Shown one piece after another: positions 63,701 through 64,000 of a stretch of 64,000 bases of DNA. Position 1 is the stretch's first letter, and each line of letters begins with the position of its first letter. Location: contig NC_091015.1 in assembly GCF_041296385.1 (NCBI RefSeq), positions 87,962,004 through 88,026,003 of the forward strand, given 5' to 3'. The notes under the pieces are model-generated. The model was not told the DNA's origin and did no database searches. It saw only the letters and a list, made by a program, of their open reading frames with translations. Made by a program: the position numbers and the translations under genes. Source of the stretch: Aphelocoma coerulescens (Eukaryota; Chordata; Aves; Passeriformes; Corvidae).

Positions 63701-64000
63701 GATGAAAAGCATCCCCTTTACCATGAAGATGAAAGTTATGCTGTATTGCTGTATTCTTTCTCCATTTTAAAAAATAAAACAGCAAAACAGTAGCAAGTTC
63801 TTGGCCTATAATTCTTGTACTCTTCCATAGAAAATGAAGAAGTACTTCAGCAGGAACATCGTGCTTAATAACAAAGCTAATTCTTATTCCTACCTGTTAG
63901 GAGTATTCCAGGAGCACAACAGTAAAAAGACAGGAGATATCCTAAACATCAGTTCTAACAACTCAGACTGCTAATTAAAGCAAGATAACTAAATATGATA
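57721..64000. other. Non-coding DNA, very AT-rich in part
   Basis: No gene or mobile element recognised. The segment 60400-61100 is especially AT-rich. A strong minus-strand donor at about 61085 (ACAAG|gtaaga) has only a nine-codon open segment upstream. Confidence 0.45.

Noticed and set aside
1..64000. tRNA, rRNA, snRNA and CRISPR features
   Set aside because: No cloverleaf, rRNA core, U-snRNA-like sequence or spaced direct-repeat array was seen on either strand.

Overview
The window looks like AT-rich, CpG-poor vertebrate nuclear DNA from a bird, most likely a passerine. The evidence is several CR1 LINE fragments with the typical avian 3' ends and two solo LTRs of one endogenous-retrovirus family that I recognise from songbird genomes. 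There are no bacterial, phage, operon or CRISPR signals. Most of the 64 kb reads as intron or intergenic DNA.

The main positive result is a set of exon-like segments on the minus strand that appear to belong to one large gene transcribed from high to low coordinates. The three best are 40124-40299, 37328-37485 and 7949-8141. Each is open in one frame and has an AG acceptor with a pyrimidine tract. The first and last have good GT donors. The middle one has a weak donor inside a perfect hairpin. Intron phases match at both joins (0/0, then 2/2). Together they would encode about 175 residues, lysine- and serine-rich, with a helical start. I do not recognise the protein. Weaker upstream candidates on the same strand lie at 40535-40629, 41347-41373, 45696-45751 and 48357-48544. 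If the model holds, 8142-37327 is one intron of about 29 kb that hosts a CR1 of about 1.35 kb, both solo LTRs and a head-to-head CR1 pair.

Layout. 1-5.5 kb: non-coding DNA, a CR1 tail, ATT and TA/TG microsatellites. 5.46-5.68 kb: CR1 3' end. 6.1 kb: weak plus-strand terminal-exon candidate. 7.95-8.14 kb: exon. 9.37-10.7 kb: decayed antisense CR1 ORF2. 13.1-13.3 kb: splice-flanked open segment in the wrong phase for the gene. 21.57-22.23 and 28.8-29.4 kb: solo LTRs in opposite orientations, each with a perfect 5-bp target-site duplication. 25.5 kb: exon-like segment. 26.3-26.8 kb: two CR1 fragments, tails outward. 37.3-40.6 kb: exon cluster. 37.86-38.34 kb: CR1 3' fragment within the 37.5-40.1 kb intron. 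45.7-48.5 kb: weak exon candidates. 48.5-64 kb: non-coding DNA with a GC-richer patch at 55.3 kb and a long pre-miRNA-like hairpin at 57.6 kb.

All exon calls were made by eye from splice signals, frame and phase. Protein, transcript or cross-species alignment is needed to confirm them.
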